A DNA stretch of 45,396 nt. Source: Candidatus Zymogenaceae bacterium (GTDB lineage Bacteria; Desulfobacterota; Zymogenia; Zymogenales; Zymogenaceae). The position numbers and the translations under genes are program-made. The first letter of the stretch is position 1; each line of letters starts with the position of its first letter. The stretch spans positions 1-45,396 of the forward strand of contig JAFGAS010000021.1 in the NCBI GenBank assembly GCA_016933535.1. The letters run 5' to 3'. The notes beneath the pieces are model-generated. The model saw nothing but the letters and a program-made list of their open reading frames with translations. It was not told where the DNA came from and ran no database searches. Positions 10,434-19,939 of this stretch are shown here, one piece after another.

Positions 10434-10597
10434 CAGCTGCAATAAGGGCGCCGGGGGCGACTGAGCGAGCGATGGGACGGCCCGGGGAAGGTATCGTCGG
10501 GAAAAGCGAAGTGAACCGAATGAAGAGATGGAGATAGAGCGCAGGTAATTTTCCGATTATCATATAGATATAGTTCTTCCAGAAGGATGATAAGACG

Positions 10598-11245
10598 ATG
10601 AAAAAGAATCTCGTACTGTTGGGACCTCCGGGTGCCGGAAAGGGCACTCAAGCCAAGATGCTGGTGGAAAAATACGCTATTCCGCAGATCTCCACCGGTG
10701 ATATCCTCAGGAAGGCGGTTGCCGCCGGAACCGAGTTGGGCAAAGAGGCAAAGAAGTTTATGGATGCGGGGGGCCTCGTGCCCGATGATGTGGTTATCGG
10801 TCTGGTGCGGGAGCGCCTGAAGGAGTCCGACTGTAAGGATGGTTACATCCTCGACGGATTCCCTCGGACTGTCAACCAGGCAAAGTCGCTGGATGATATA
10901 CTTACGAAGATGGGCGACGGCTTGACCCACGTCGTATCGATAGAAGTGGACGAAGATGACCTCCTCACGAGGCTAACCGGACGAAGAACATGCCGGGAAT
11001 GCTCGGCCATGTATCACATTACGTTTGAGGCCCCGAAGAAGAGCGGCGTTTGTGATAAATGCGGCGGTGAGCTTTACCAGCGGGACGACGACAAGGAAGA
11101 GACGATCAAGTCGCGCTTGAAGGTTTATAAGCAGCAAACCGAGCCCCTTATTACGTATTATCGCGGTACGGGCCTGCTCAAAACCGTTCCGGGTACCGGC
11201 GGTATTAAGGATATCTTCAGTTCTATCACGAAGGTATTGGAATAG
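10598..11245 (+). CDS. adk: Adenylate kinase with Cys4 lid
   Basis: 215 residues. It catalyses ATP + AMP to 2 ADP in the cytoplasm. The P-loop GPPGAGKGT is at 9-17, the AMP-site motif DGFPRT follows, and the lid carries Cys132, Cys135, Cys152 and Cys155, a structural zinc site. The 164-nt gap from secY holds no gene. In many genomes map follows adk, but here infA comes directly after. Confidence 0.97.
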   Translation: MKKNLVLLGPPGAGKGTQAKMLVEKYAIPQISTGDILRKAVAAGTELGKEAKKFMDAGGLVPDDVVIGLVRERLKESDCKDGYILDGFPRTVNQAKSLDDILTKMGDGLTHVVSIEVDEDDLLTRLTGRRTCRECSAMYHITFEAPKKSGVCDKCGGELYQRDDDKEETIKSRLKVYKQQTEPLITYYRGTGLLKTVPGTGGIKDIFSSITKVLE

Positions 11246-11275
11246 TATCTGATATAACAAGAGAGGTTTTACTAT

Positions 11276-11494
11276 ATGCCGAAAGAAGAGGCCATTGAAA
11301 TAGAAGGAACCGTGCATGAGATCCTTCCAAACGCGATGTTTCGGGTGGAACTGGATAACGGCCATAAGGTTCTGGCCCATATTTCGGGTAAGATGAGAAT
11401 GCACTTCATCAAAATTCTGAAGGGCGATAAGGTAACGGTGGAGCTTTCACCGTATGATCTTTCCCGGGGCAGAATCATCTATCGGGCCAAATAA
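11276..11494 (+). CDS. infA: Translation initiation factor IF-1
   Basis: 72 residues, the normal IF-1 length, a single OB-fold. [20 protein letters not shown] and [19 protein letters not shown] are diagnostic. IF-1 occupies the 30S A site during initiation. An AGAGAGG ribosome-binding site precedes it. It lies between adk and rpmJ. Confidence 0.97.
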   Translation: MPKEEAIEIEGTVHEILPNAMFRVELDNGHKVLAHISGKMRMHFIKILKGDKVTVELSPYDLSRGRIIYRAK

Positions 11495-11528
11495 GTCTCA
11501 AAAAAGCGGCATAGAGGGGATAATAAAG

Positions 11529-11642
11529 ATGAAGGTTCGTGCGTCAGTAAAGAAGATCTGCGATAAATGCAAGATCATCAAGCGCAAGGGTATCGTCCGA
11601 GTGATCTGCGACAACCCCAAACACAAGCAACGTCAAGGATAA
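11529..11642 (+). CDS. rpmJ: 50S ribosomal protein L36, zinc-binding type
   Basis: 37 residues beginning [15 protein letters not shown], the usual size of the smallest bacterial ribosomal protein. Cys11, Cys14, Cys27 and His32 provide the zinc site. I placed the start at ATG 11529, with AGAGGGG upstream, because codons further upstream are unrelated to L36. It follows infA as in most alpha operons. Confidence 0.96.
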   Translation: MKVRASVKKICDKCKIIKRKGIVRVICDNPKHKQRQG

Positions 11643-11660
11643 GAGCGATAAGGAGGAAGC

Positions 11661-12026
11661 ATGGCGCGTATCGCGGGTGTTGACCTGCCTAAGAACAAGC
11701 GGATCGAAATCGGCCTAACGTATATCTACGGCATTGGGCGCACCTCTTCGCAGGAGATTTTGACCGAGGCGGGAATTGATTTTAACAAGCGGACCGATAG
11801 CCTGACCGAGAAAGAAGTAGCCGCCGTTAGGGACATCATCGACGCGAAATTTACAGTAGAAGGTGATCTGCGCAAGAAGCGGTCGATGAACATCAAGATG
11901 CTCATGGATATCGGTAATTACCGCGGACTCCGGCATCGTAAAGGATTGCCGGTAAGGGGGCAGCGGACGTCTACCAATGCCCGAACGCGCAAGGGCCCGC
12001 GTCGGATTAAGATCAAGAAAAAATAG
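11661..12026 (+). CDS. rpsM: 30S ribosomal protein S13
   Basis: 121 residues. [32 protein letters not shown] and the basic tail with [20 protein letters not shown] are S13 signatures. S13 contacts L5 and P-site tRNA from the 30S head. GGAGG precedes the ATG. Confidence 0.97.
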   Translation: MARIAGVDLPKNKRIEIGLTYIYGIGRTSSQEILTEAGIDFNKRTDSLTEKEVAAVRDIIDAKFTVEGDLRKKRSMNIKMLMDIGNYRGLRHRKGLPVRGQRTSTNARTRKGPRRIKIKKK

Positions 12027-12038
12027 AGGGAATAGTCA

Positions 12039-12431
12039 ATGGCCAAGGGCAAGAAGATAATCAGGAAGAAGAAGGAAAGAAAGAACGTCCAGGTGGGAGT
12101 AGCCCATATTCAGTCATCCTTCAATAATACGATCATCACCATAACCGATCTCTCGGGCAACGTCTTGTCGTGGTCAAGCGCCGGGTCTCAGGGCTTTAAG
12201 GGCTCCCGGAAGAGCACGCCGTTTGCCGCACAAAGCGCCGCGCAGGATGCGGCAAAAAAGGCGATGGAGCACGGACTGAGAACGATAGACGTCCACGTCA
12301 AGGGGCCCGGTTCGGGAAGAGAAGCGGCGCTCAGGGCGCTGCAGGGAGCGGGGCTCGAAGTCAATATGATCAGGGACGTAACGCCGATCCCCCATAACGG
12401 CTGCCGTCCGCCAAAGCGAAGAAGAATATAG
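12039..12431 (+). CDS. rpsK: 30S ribosomal protein S11
   Basis: 130 residues. [33 protein letters not shown] and the C-terminal [19 protein letters not shown] are conserved S11 sequence. It is a 30S platform protein near the E-site mRNA. A 130-nt gap to rpsD follows, larger than elsewhere in this block. That gap contains a small hairpin (GACAC 12461-12465 with GTGTC 12473-12477). Confidence 0.97.
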   Translation: MAKGKKIIRKKKERKNVQVGVAHIQSSFNNTIITITDLSGNVLSWSSAGSQGFKGSRKSTPFAAQSAAQDAAKKAMEHGLRTIDVHVKGPGSGREAALRALQGAGLEVNMIRDVTPIPHNGCRPPKRRRI

Positions 12432-12561
12432 CCACGCGTCATCTATCGGAAAGGACGTGAGACACGGCCGGGGTGTCGTGTGAATCATGGTGGAGGGGGG
12501 TTGAGTGAGATGTACACATCGTTGAATTTATACCTAAATAGGTCACAATCGGAGGTCTGAT

Positions 12562-13188
12562 TTGGCACGCTATCGGGGCCCGGTATGTAAGCTCTGCAGA
12601 AGAGACGGGATGAAGCTCTACCTTAAGGGGGATCGGTGCTTTTCGGAGAAATGTGCCGTCGAGCGCCGGAACTATCCTCCCGGGGAACATGGGCAGGGAA
12701 GGACAAAATTTTCTGAATACGGAAGCCAGCTGAGAGAGAAACAAAAAGTCAAGCGTATGTACGGCATCCTGGAGAATCAATTTCACCTCTATTTCAATAG
12801 GGCTGATCGGATCAAAGGGATAACCGGTGAAAATCTCCTGGTCCTTTTGGAGAGGAGACTGGATAACATGGTATATCGCTTCGGATTCGCGACATCCCGC
12901 AGCGAGGCGAGGCAGCTGGTGCTCCACAGACACTTCCTGGTAAACGGGAAGAAGGTCAACATCCCCTCGTACCTCATAAAGGTGGGTGATACCATTACTC
13001 TCAATCAGAGCAGTCGGAAGGTCGAGCGTATTGTCGAGGCCCTCGAGATATCGTTTCGGAGGGGCATTCCACAGTGGCTCGAGTTTGATAAAACCAGTGT
13101 TACGGGAACCGTGAAGGCCATGCCTGCGCGAAAAGATTTGACTATGCCTATATCTGAGAACCTGATCGTTGAGCTTTATTCGAAGTAG
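12562..13188 (+). CDS. rpsD: 30S ribosomal protein S4, Cys-rich type (TTG start)
   Basis: 208 residues from TTG 12562, supported by CGGAGG 8 nt upstream and the conserved [16 protein letters not shown]-terminus. Cys9, Cys12, Cys26 and Cys31 form the zinc knuckle of the C+ form. The S4 RNA-binding domain follows at about 95-160, with [24 protein letters not shown] sequence. S4 nucleates 16S assembly. The TTG start and the longer leader could reflect autoregulation, which is a guess. Confidence 0.96.
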   Translation: MARYRGPVCKLCRRDGMKLYLKGDRCFSEKCAVERRNYPPGEHGQGRTKFSEYGSQLREKQKVKRMYGILENQFHLYFNRADRIKGITGENLLVLLERRLDNMVYRFGFATSRSEARQLVLHRHFLVNGKKVNIPSYLIKVGDTITLNQSSRKVERIVEALEISFRRGIPQWLEFDKTSVTGTVKAMPARKDLTMPISENLIVELYSK

Positions 13189-13215
13189 GTATGGTTTTTT
13201 GGGTGAGGGAGTCAT

Positions 13216-14250
13216 ATGGGAAATACGATTCAGGCAAACTGGCGGGAACTAATTAAGCCAAAGAAGCTGGTGGGTGAAACGGATGAATTGACCGAATTTT
13301 ACGGAAAATTCACCGCCGAGCCGTTCGAGCGGGGGTTCGGGATTACCATCGGCAATTCGCTGAGGAGGATTCTTCTCTCCTCACTTATGGGTACCGCCAT
13401 AACATCAGTTAAGATAGAAGGCGTTCTCCACGAATTTACGACGATTCCGGGAGTCGTGGAAGATGTGACCGATATTATCCTCAACCTTAAGGGCGTTCGG
13501 TTTAAGCTCTTTGACGACGGGGCAAAAACCGTCAGGTTGAAGGCCGACAAAGAAGGTAGGGTAACCGCCGGCGACATAATCAGCGACGACAGCGTAAAAA
13601 TACTAAATCCCGACCACTACATAGGGAGTATCTCCAAGGGCGGAAGCCTTATTATGGAAATGACCGTGAAGTGGGGGAGGGGATATGTTCCCGCCGAAAG
13701 GAACAAGGAAGATGATATGCCGATCGGCACGGTCCCGATCGACGCCATATTTTCACCGATAAAAAAGGTAAACTATACCGTCACGGCCGCGCGTGTGGGA
13801 CAGCGGACGGACTATGATAAGCTCACTATGGAGGTCTGGACGGACGGGAGCGTCACACCTGAAGACGCTATCGCGTTTGCGGCGAAGATCCTCAAGGAAC
13901 ACATGAGCATCTTCATCAACTTCTTCGAAGAGATGGAGAGCGACCAGGAAGAAATGGGCGATGGCAAGTACGACTTCAACGAGAACCTGCTTCGTCCCGT
14001 CAGCGAGTTGGAGCTTTCCGTCCGGTCGTCAAACTGCCTGAAAAACGCGAATATTCGATTTATCGGAGACCTTGTACAGAAGACGGAAATGGACATGCTC
14101 AGAACCAAGAACTTCGGTAGGAAGTCCCTTAACGAGATAAAGGAGCTTCTGGCGGAAATGGGTCTCAGGTTCGGCATGAAGCTCGAAAATTGGCCGCCAA
14201 AGGATTTACCAGAATACCAGGAAGCCGAAGAAATTGAGCCGGAGTTATAG
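13216..14250 (+). CDS. rpoA: RNA polymerase alpha subunit
   Basis: 344 residues. The N-terminal dimerisation domain (about 1-235) has [20 protein letters not shown]. The C-terminal domain, which contacts UP elements and activators, has [20 protein letters not shown] and [14 protein letters not shown]. It is 27 nt after rpsD and 16 nt before rplQ, the standard order. Confidence 0.97.
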   Translation: MGNTIQANWRELIKPKKLVGETDELTEFYGKFTAEPFERGFGITIGNSLRRILLSSLMGTAITSVKIEGVLHEFTTIPGVVEDVTDIILNLKGVRFKLFDDGAKTVRLKADKEGRVTAGDIISDDSVKILNPDHYIGSISKGGSLIMEMTVKWGRGYVPAERNKEDDMPIGTVPIDAIFSPIKKVNYTVTAARVGQRTDYDKLTMEVWTDGSVTPEDAIAFAAKILKEHMSIFINFFEEMESDQEEMGDGKYDFNENLLRPVSELELSVRSSNCLKNANIRFIGDLVQKTEMDMLRTKNFGRKSLNEIKELLAEMGLRFGMKLENWPPKDLPEYQEAEEIEPEL

Positions 14251-14266
14251 CAGAAGGGGATGAGAG

Positions 14267-14833
14267 ATGCGCCACCAGAAAAATTCTAGAAGACTTGGGC
14301 GAACAACAAGCCATAGGAAGGCGATGTTTCGAAACATGGCCACCTCGCTGTTGGACAAAAGCCGTATAGAGACGACCGAGATCAAGGCGAAGGAACTCCG
14401 GCACTATGTTGAGCGGATGATTACCCTCGGCAAACGGGGCGACCTGCACGCGCGTCGGCAGGCACTGGCATTTCTGCGGAGCGAGGATGTCGTCTCGAAA
14501 GTATTCGGCGAATATGCCGAGAGATTTAAAGAAAGGCCGGGGGGATACACGCGTATCATGAAGCTTGGGAATCGCGTGGGTGATAACGCCCGTATGGCGA
14601 TCATCGAGCTACTCGGGGAAAAGGAACCGAAAGAAAAGGAAAAGTCAGCAAAGCCGGCCGAGGGAAAAGGCAAGAAAGAGATAAAGGCCAAAGAGAAAGC
14701 CGCCCCGAAGGCCGCGAAGAAAACGGCCCAGCCCGCGGCAAAGGCCGAGAAGGCAAAGAAGCCTGCAAAGAAAGCGGAAACGGAAGATGAAAAGCCAGCG
14801 AAAAAGACAAAAAAGGAAACGGCTAAGCAATAG
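14267..14833 (+). CDS. rplQ: 50S ribosomal protein L17 with Lys/Ala-rich C-terminal extension
   Basis: 188 residues. The first 117 or so are a normal L17 ([38 protein letters not shown]). The remaining 70 or so are a low-complexity tail of Lys, Ala, Glu and Pro, in the same frame and with no break. Such tails occur in several lineages and resemble the basic Ala/Lys-rich tails of nucleic-acid-binding proteins; a role here is unknown. It is the last gene of the ribosomal block. Confidence 0.95.
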   Translation: MRHQKNSRRLGRTTSHRKAMFRNMATSLLDKSRIETTEIKAKELRHYVERMITLGKRGDLHARRQALAFLRSEDVVSKVFGEYAERFKERPGGYTRIMKLGNRVGDNARMAIIELLGEKEPKEKEKSAKPAEGKGKKEIKAKEKAAPKAAKKTAQPAAKAEKAKKPAKKAETEDEKPAKKTKKETAKQ

Positions 14834-14851
14834 AGGGGGGCACCCCTTTTT
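14834..14851 (+). terminator. Rho-independent terminator after rplQ
   Basis: AGGGG (14834-14838), a 4-nt loop and CCCCT (14843-14847), followed by more T's (TTTTT ends at 14851). The hairpin begins one base after the rplQ stop. The stem is short but GC-rich with a proper U-tract. Confidence 0.65.
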
Positions 14852-14862
14852 GTAGCGAAAAA

Positions 14863-14878
14863 CCCCGCAGAGTCGGGG
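14863..14878. terminator. Second hairpin with A-run on its left side
   Basis: CCCCG (14863-14867) pairs with CGGGG (14874-14878) around a 6-nt loop. Five A's precede it, so on the minus strand it reads as a stem followed by a U-run. It may stop antisense transcription entering rplQ; it is a weak terminator for + transcripts. Confidence 0.45.
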
Positions 14879-14909
14879 CGTTTATATGAGTGAAGTCATA
14901 TAGGATCAT

Positions 14910-14940
14910 AAAGGCAAGGATGTTTCCTTGCCTTTATTGT
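14910..14940 (+). terminator. Strong hairpin terminator closing the ribosomal block
   Basis: A perfect 11-bp stem (14910-14920 with 14925-14935) with a TGTT loop, followed by TTTATTGT. It lies just ahead of the efflux adaptor gene and separates it from the ribosomal operon. It is the third hairpin in about 100 nt. Confidence 0.75.
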
Positions 14941-14957
14941 ATGGTGGGAGACCCGGC

Positions 14958-15878
14958 ATGAAAGACAAGAAAAAGATCGTTATTATTATTGTAGCCGTCG
15001 TCCTTACTATCTTGATTACCCTGATAGCGGTAAGACTCGTACAATCCAAGCTTTTTGCCGAAAAGTCGACCGACGTGGTCAGGGGAAATCCAGTTTCGGT
15101 CGTCGAGGCCGGTATCGGAACAATCAGGAATACCCTGTTCTACACGGGGGATCTCCACGCGGAAAAGGAAATCCTCGTTTACAGCCTCGTTTCCGGGAGG
15201 GTCGTGAGCTATAACTTCAAGGAAGGCCAGGATGTGAGCAAGGGGACTCCGATAGTGATCCTCGAGAGGGAGGAGACCTGGGACCAGTTTAAGCCGATTA
15301 TCGTCGTTGCGCCGATATCGGGAAGGGTTGCCGCCAATTATCGCGATATAGGGGAGCGGGCCACCCCTCAGACACCGCTGTCGCTTATTGTCGGAGGAAA
15401 TCCCATAAAAGTTTTCATCAGGGTGCCCGACAGCGAGCTCTCCAGGATCAGGGAGGGGATGAAGGTCGATGTCACCGTTCCGACGGTTCCGGGCGTTATC
15501 TACCAGGGAGTGATAGAGAGGATTAGCCCGGTCATCGAACGCACGACGCGAACCTCGCAGGTGGAGATAACGATAAGGGACCACGATGATTCTCTGCGAG
15601 CCGGTATGTTTGGTGACGCTACCGTTATTCTATCGGAAAAGGCCGATGCACTGGTGATACCCTTTGAGTCTCTCCTCTTTGAGCGCGAGGGAAGAGACGG
15701 ACCCTACTGCTATGTGGTGATAAACGATTCGGCCCGGAAGCGCTTGCTGACGCTCGGAATTGTGGAGAACGAGTCGGTCGAGGTGATCTCGGGGCTCGCC
15801 AAGGGGGATAAGGTCGTTACCCTCGGAAAGGAGAACCTGAACGACGGCACTCCGGTAACGATAGTGCCGTCCCAATAG
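14958..15878 (+). CDS. RND efflux periplasmic adaptor (membrane fusion protein family)
   Basis: 306 residues from ATG 14958, which has GTGGGAG upstream; an earlier in-frame ATG at 14928 would lie inside the terminator stem. A single N-terminal membrane segment (about 7-27) is followed by a lipoyl/barrel-sandwich hybrid layout (LVSGRVVSYNFKEGQDVSKG; VVAPISGRVAANYRDIGE). A beta-barrel and C-terminal domain come next (GDKVVTLGKENLNDGTPV). Such adaptors link an inner-membrane RND pump to an outer-membrane channel. The pump is the next gene; no TolC-like gene is in the window. Confidence 0.9.
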   Translation: MKDKKKIVIIIVAVVLTILITLIAVRLVQSKLFAEKSTDVVRGNPVSVVEAGIGTIRNTLFYTGDLHAEKEILVYSLVSGRVVSYNFKEGQDVSKGTPIVILEREETWDQFKPIIVVAPISGRVAANYRDIGERATPQTPLSLIVGGNPIKVFIRVPDSELSRIREGMKVDVTVPTVPGVIYQGVIERISPVIERTTRTSQVEITIRDHDDSLRAGMFGDATVILSEKADALVIPFESLLFEREGRDGPYCYVVINDSARKRLLTLGIVENESVEVISGLAKGDKVVTLGKENLNDGTPVTIVPSQ

Positions 15879-16034
15879 ACCCCAAACCGCCCGAAGGGCA
15901 GCGCAAACCGCGTGGGTTGCCGGAGGCGTCGATACCGTCTCAAGGCGACGGATGCACGCCGTACGGCGAGATGTCAATAACGGCCGGGCAAGGCCACCCG
16001 GGTAATCCAGACACATGATTAAGAGTATGCCGTC

Positions 16035-19000
16035 ATGTCGATAGCCAAGTTCTCGGTAAAAAATCCTGTCCTTGTAAACATGATTACCATTGGGGTGGTG
16101 ATCTTCGGCATCATATCCACCATGAGCCTAAATCGAGAGGTCTTCCCTTCGATTTCCTACGGCTATATCGTCATTGTTACGGCCTATCCCGGGGCCTCCC
16201 CGGAGGAGGTCGAGAAAGTAGTTACCACCCCGTTTGAAGAAGAAATAGCCGACGTCGACGGGATCAAGAAGTTGGAATCGGTTACGCGAGAGGGAGTATC
16301 CACGATTATCATCCAGGCGGAGAGTGACGTGGAAGGACTGCGGCTGGATCAGCTTCTCAACGACCTCAGGAACGAGGTGGACAAGGTCACGGATCTCCCG
16401 GCCGATGTGGATGACCCCGAATTTTTGAAGATCTCCGCCGAATTCCCGGTCGTTACGGTGGCTATCTCGGGGGATGTCCCCGAAGAAACGCTGCGGGCGA
16501 CATCCGAGAGGCTCAAGTCACGGATTGAGCTGGTCAAAGACGTTGGAACGGTGGACCGGTTCGGCTATCGAGACAGGGAGATGTGGGTTTCGGTTGATCC
16601 GCGAAGGCTTGAGGCGGCAAACCTCACCCTGTCGGAGGTGATCCTTGCCATCAAGAAGAGGAACCTCAACATCCCCGGCGGGACCATCGATCAGAACCGG
16701 AAAGAGATTCTCATCCGCACGATCGGGGAGGTGGAAGATACCGGCGACCTGGGGGACGTGATTGTCAGGTCGCTGCCGGCCGGGCCCGTCAGGGTGCGGG
16801 ATATCGCGGAGGTTACGGAGACCTATAAGAAGAGGGACGTGTACGGGCGTGTTGACGGTAAACCCTCTATAGCCCTGTTGGTCACAAAAAAGGCCGAAGG
16901 AGACGCCATTGATATCGTTGAGGAGATCCAGCGTATTGTAGACGAAGAACGGGCTCTCGTTCCGAAGGGAACTGAAATAACCCTCGTGCAGGATTTTGCA
17001 AAATACGTCCAGCGGCGGCAGAATACGCTGCTCACCAACGGCCTCATGGGTCTCGTTCTTGTTATTATCGTGCTCGTCGCGATGCTGGAGACGTGGATTG
17101 CCGTATGGGCGGCCCTCTCTATCCCGTTTTCCTTCCTCACGTCGATGATAGTTATGCACTATATGGGAATCAGCCTGAATATGCTGTCGATGTTCGGCCT
17201 GATACTGGTAATCGGCATGGTGGTGGATAACGCCATTGTCGTATCGGAGAACTTCTTTCGATATCGGGAGCTCGGCCTATCGACCAAGGAGGCGGCGATT
17301 GCCGGCACCGGGGAAGTGGCGCTTCCGGTGGCCGCCGCATTATCCACAAATATCGCCGCATTCCTGCCCCTGCTGCTGACAACCGGCATCCTCGGAAAAT
17401 TTATGCGGGTCATCCCCGAGGTTGCCATCATATGTTTTCTGGCCTCCTGGTTCCAGGCCTTCTTTATACTTCCCTGCAATCTCAACCAGTTTGTCAAGGT
17501 AAAGGTCGATACGACCAAGAAGGAATTCCGCGGATGGTTCAAGGATTTCAGGGATTATTACGGGAGAATCCTCGAATTCTGTATCAGGCGCCGTTACATT
17601 ATCTTCTCCGGGTTGATTTCCATTGCGGCCGCCACGATCATCTTTGCCCTGATAACCATGGAGTTCGTCTGGATGGGAAAGATGCGGGCGGAGCAGTTCA
17701 TGGTGACGGTCAATAATCCCGTGGATGCAAATCTCGCCGAGACCGACCGGGTCATGAAAGAGGTAGAGAAGTACGTTATGGAGATCCCCTCCGACGAGCT
17801 CGCGTCGGTGGTAACCACTGTCGGGACGGCCCAGGGAGAAACGGGATATCAATACGGCACCTATCTCGGGCAGGTAAACGTGGAATTGACGGAGTTCGGC
17901 TATACGGAACGGGACTCGGAGGAAACCATCAATACCATCAGGGAAAAGGTCGGACGTATTGCCGGCCCAACGTCTATTGCGATCGAGATGATCGAGGGGG
18001 GGCCCCCGACGGGGAAGCCCGTGTCCGTGGAGATAAAGGGAAACGATTTTGCGGTCCTGGAGAAACTTGCCGGCGAGGTAGTAGAGGAGCTCAAGACCAC
18101 CAAAGGCGTCAAAGATATCGATACGAACTATCGCCGGGGAAAGGACGAGATTAAGATAATCATCGACGAGCACAAGGTAAGAACCCTGGGTTTGGACGTG
18201 GCAACGATTGCCACCGAAGTTAGAAACGCGTTTGCGGGCGGCGACGCCGGAAATATACGGCGGGGCGATGAAAAAATCGATATCGTCGTTAAATACCACG
18301 ACCACTTCTCGAACCCCAACTATCTCATGAACTTCTCGGTCACAAACATGAAAGGGGAGAGGGTCCCCATTAAGAGTGTCTCGGACATTATCTATGGAAA
18401 GGGGATATTCAAGATATACCATTCCGAACGAAAACGAACGATTACCGTTACCGCCGATATCCTGCGGGGCGAGACGACTTCCGCAACGGTCAATAAGGCG
18501 CTTATGAAACGGTTTGGTACCGCCAGCGAGGAACATCCCGGCTACCTCTATGATTATACCGGCGAATTCAGGGATACTCAGGAGTCCATGGATTCGATGA
18601 TATCGGCGTTCTGGCTCGCACTCGGGATTATCTTTATTATAATGGCGGCCCTCTTCCGCTCATTCCTCCAACCGATCGTCATCATGGTCGCTATCCCGTT
18701 TGCCTTCATCGGCGTGGTGTTCGGTCTGTTCATCATGGGCGAACAATTGTCAATCCTGGCGGTTATCGGGGTCGTGGCGTTGATGGGGATCGTGGTGAAT
18801 AACTCGATCCTGCTGCTTGATTTCATCAATCGAGCGCGGGAAAACGGTTCCTCCATCCATGACGCGGTGGTAGAGTCGGGCAAGACCCGGCTGAGGCCGA
18901 TCATGCTCACATCGATGACAACGCTGGGCGGGCTGTTTCCGATGGCCTTTGGGATCGGCGGGAGCGAACCGTATCTCGCCCCGATGGCAATTTCCATGTT

Positions 19001-19112
19001 CTGGGGTATGCTCTTTTCTACTATGCTGACCCTTTTTGCGGTGCCGGCCCTTTACATCATTACGGAGGACTTCAAGGCTAGACTCGGTAAGATGTTCGGA
19101 GGCGCCCAGTGA
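16035..19112 (+). CDS. RND-family efflux transporter permease (HAE1/AcrB-like)
   Basis: 1025 residues, the normal pump size, with two repeats of transmembrane bundle plus periplasmic loop. The N-terminus (SIAKFSVKNPVLVNMITIG) and YPGASPEEVEKVVTTPFEEE are typical. In helix 4 the proton-relay motif reads VVDNAIVV with Asp398 and Asn399 where AcrB has two Asp residues, so only one of the pair is acidic. The helix 10-12 region (GVVALMGIVVNNSILLLDF) and a C-terminal PALY motif are present. Substrate cannot be read from sequence. Its TGA overlaps the following GTG by 2 nt. Confidence 0.93.
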   Translation: MSIAKFSVKNPVLVNMITIGVVIFGIISTMSLNREVFPSISYGYIVIVTAYPGASPEEVEKVVTTPFEEEIADVDGIKKLESVTREGVSTIIIQAESDVEGLRLDQLLNDLRNEVDKVTDLPADVDDPEFLKISAEFPVVTVAISGDVPEETLRATSERLKSRIELVKDVGTVDRFGYRDREMWVSVDPRRLEAANLTLSEVILAIKKRNLNIPGGTIDQNRKEILIRTIGEVEDTGDLGDVIVRSLPAGPVRVRDIAEVTETYKKRDVYGRVDGKPSIALLVTKKAEGDAIDIVEEIQRIVDEERALVPKGTEITLVQDFAKYVQRRQNTLLTNGLMGLVLVIIVLVAMLETWIAVWAALSIPFSFLTSMIVMHYMGISLNMLSMFGLILVIGMVVDNAIVVSENFFRYRELGLSTKEAAIAGTGEVALPVAAALSTNIAAFLPLLLTTGILGKFMRVIPEVAIICFLASWFQAFFILPCNLNQFVKVKVDTTKKEFRGWFKDFRDYYGRILEFCIRRRYIIFSGLISIAAATIIFALITMEFVWMGKMRAEQFMVTVNNPVDANLAETDRVMKEVEKYVMEIPSDELASVVTTVGTAQGETGYQYGTYLGQVNVELTEFGYTERDSEETINTIREKVGRIAGPTSIAIEMIEGGPPTGKPVSVEIKGNDFAVLEKLAGEVVEELKTTKGVKDIDTNYRRGKDEIKIIIDEHKVRTLGLDVATIATEVRNAFAGGDAGNIRRGDEKIDIVVKYHDHFSNPNYLMNFSVTNMKGERVPIKSVSDIIYGKGIFKIYHSERKRTITVTADILRGETTSATVNKALMKRFGTASEEHPGYLYDYTGEFRDTQESMDSMISAFWLALGIIFIIMAALFRSFLQPIVIMVAIPFAFIGVVFGLFIMGEQLSILAVIGVVALMGIVVNNSILLLDFINRARENGSSIHDAVVESGKTRLRPIMLTSMTTLGGLFPMAFGIGGSEPYLAPMAISMFWGMLFSTMLTLFAVPALYIITEDFKARLGKMFGGAQ

Positions 19113-19936
19113 TTCGCCTTTCGGATGTGAGCATCTCCTACGGCTCGGATCAGGATAACCCCTCGTTTGCGCTGATGGGAGTGAACCTCGACGTGCCCGA
19201 GGGGACGTATGCCGTTCTCATCGGGCCCAACGGCTCGGGAAAGACGACCCTGGCCAAGATCATCAAGGGGATCGTTGCGCCCACCGGAGGTACGGTGACC
19301 GTTGCCGGAAAGAACCTCGGGCCCGAGGAGATATCCGAAGACGTCGGCCTGGTCTTCTCCAATCCCGAAAATCAGATCATCTCAACGGTGGTGGAGGAAG
19401 ATATCGCCTTCGGCCTGGAAAACAGAGGAATAGGGGCCGCCGAAATGAGGCGGCGGGTCAATCGGATTATAAAGCGGCTCGGCCTTACGCAGCTGGCAAA
19501 ACGGCTTCCCCATACGCTTTCCGGAGGAGAGCAGCAGCGGTTGGTCATTGCGGGAATCCTCGTGATGGAAACCAAAATTATAGTCTTGGATGAGGCGACC
19601 TCCATGCTGGACGCCAACGGCAAGGCCGACATTCTCAGGCTGATCCGGGAACTCAACGAAAAAGAGGGGATCACGGTCCTTTCCATTACTCATTCCCTTG
19701 TGGAGGCGGTGCTTTCGGATATCGTATTCGTTCTCGACAGGGGGAAAATCGTCTTTTCCGGCACGCCCGGACAATTCATCAATAACGATGAGATACTGGC
19801 CCGATTGGATATAGAGCTTCCCGAGTTCCTGCTGGTGCTCAAGGGGCTCATGCGGGCGGGAATCGATATCCCCGATACGGCACTCGGGGTCCAGGACGTT
19901 ATCGGGTCCCTGGATCGTCTTCGTCGGGAGGGATGA
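19109..19936 (+). CDS. ABC transporter ATP-binding protein, EcfA-like
   Basis: 275 residues from a GTG start that overlaps the RND stop by 4 nt, implying coupling. Walker A GPNGSGKTT (39-47), signature LSGGEQQR (137-144) and Walker B IIVLDEAT are intact. The Q-loop region FSNPENQIISTVVEEDIAFG is characteristic of energy-coupling factor ATPases (EcfA/CbiO). No EcfT-like permease or substrate-binding S component is encoded nearby. Either the partners lie elsewhere, or the ATPase serves another system. Function is inferred only at family level. Confidence 0.88.
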   Translation: MIRLSDVSISYGSDQDNPSFALMGVNLDVPEGTYAVLIGPNGSGKTTLAKIIKGIVAPTGGTVTVAGKNLGPEEISEDVGLVFSNPENQIISTVVEEDIAFGLENRGIGAAEMRRRVNRIIKRLGLTQLAKRLPHTLSGGEQQRLVIAGILVMETKIIVLDEATSMLDANGKADILRLIRELNEKEGITVLSITHSLVEAVLSDIVFVLDRGKIVFSGTPGQFINNDEILARLDIELPEFLLVLKGLMRAGIDIPDTALGVQDVIGSLDRLRREG

Positions 19937-19939
19937 AAG

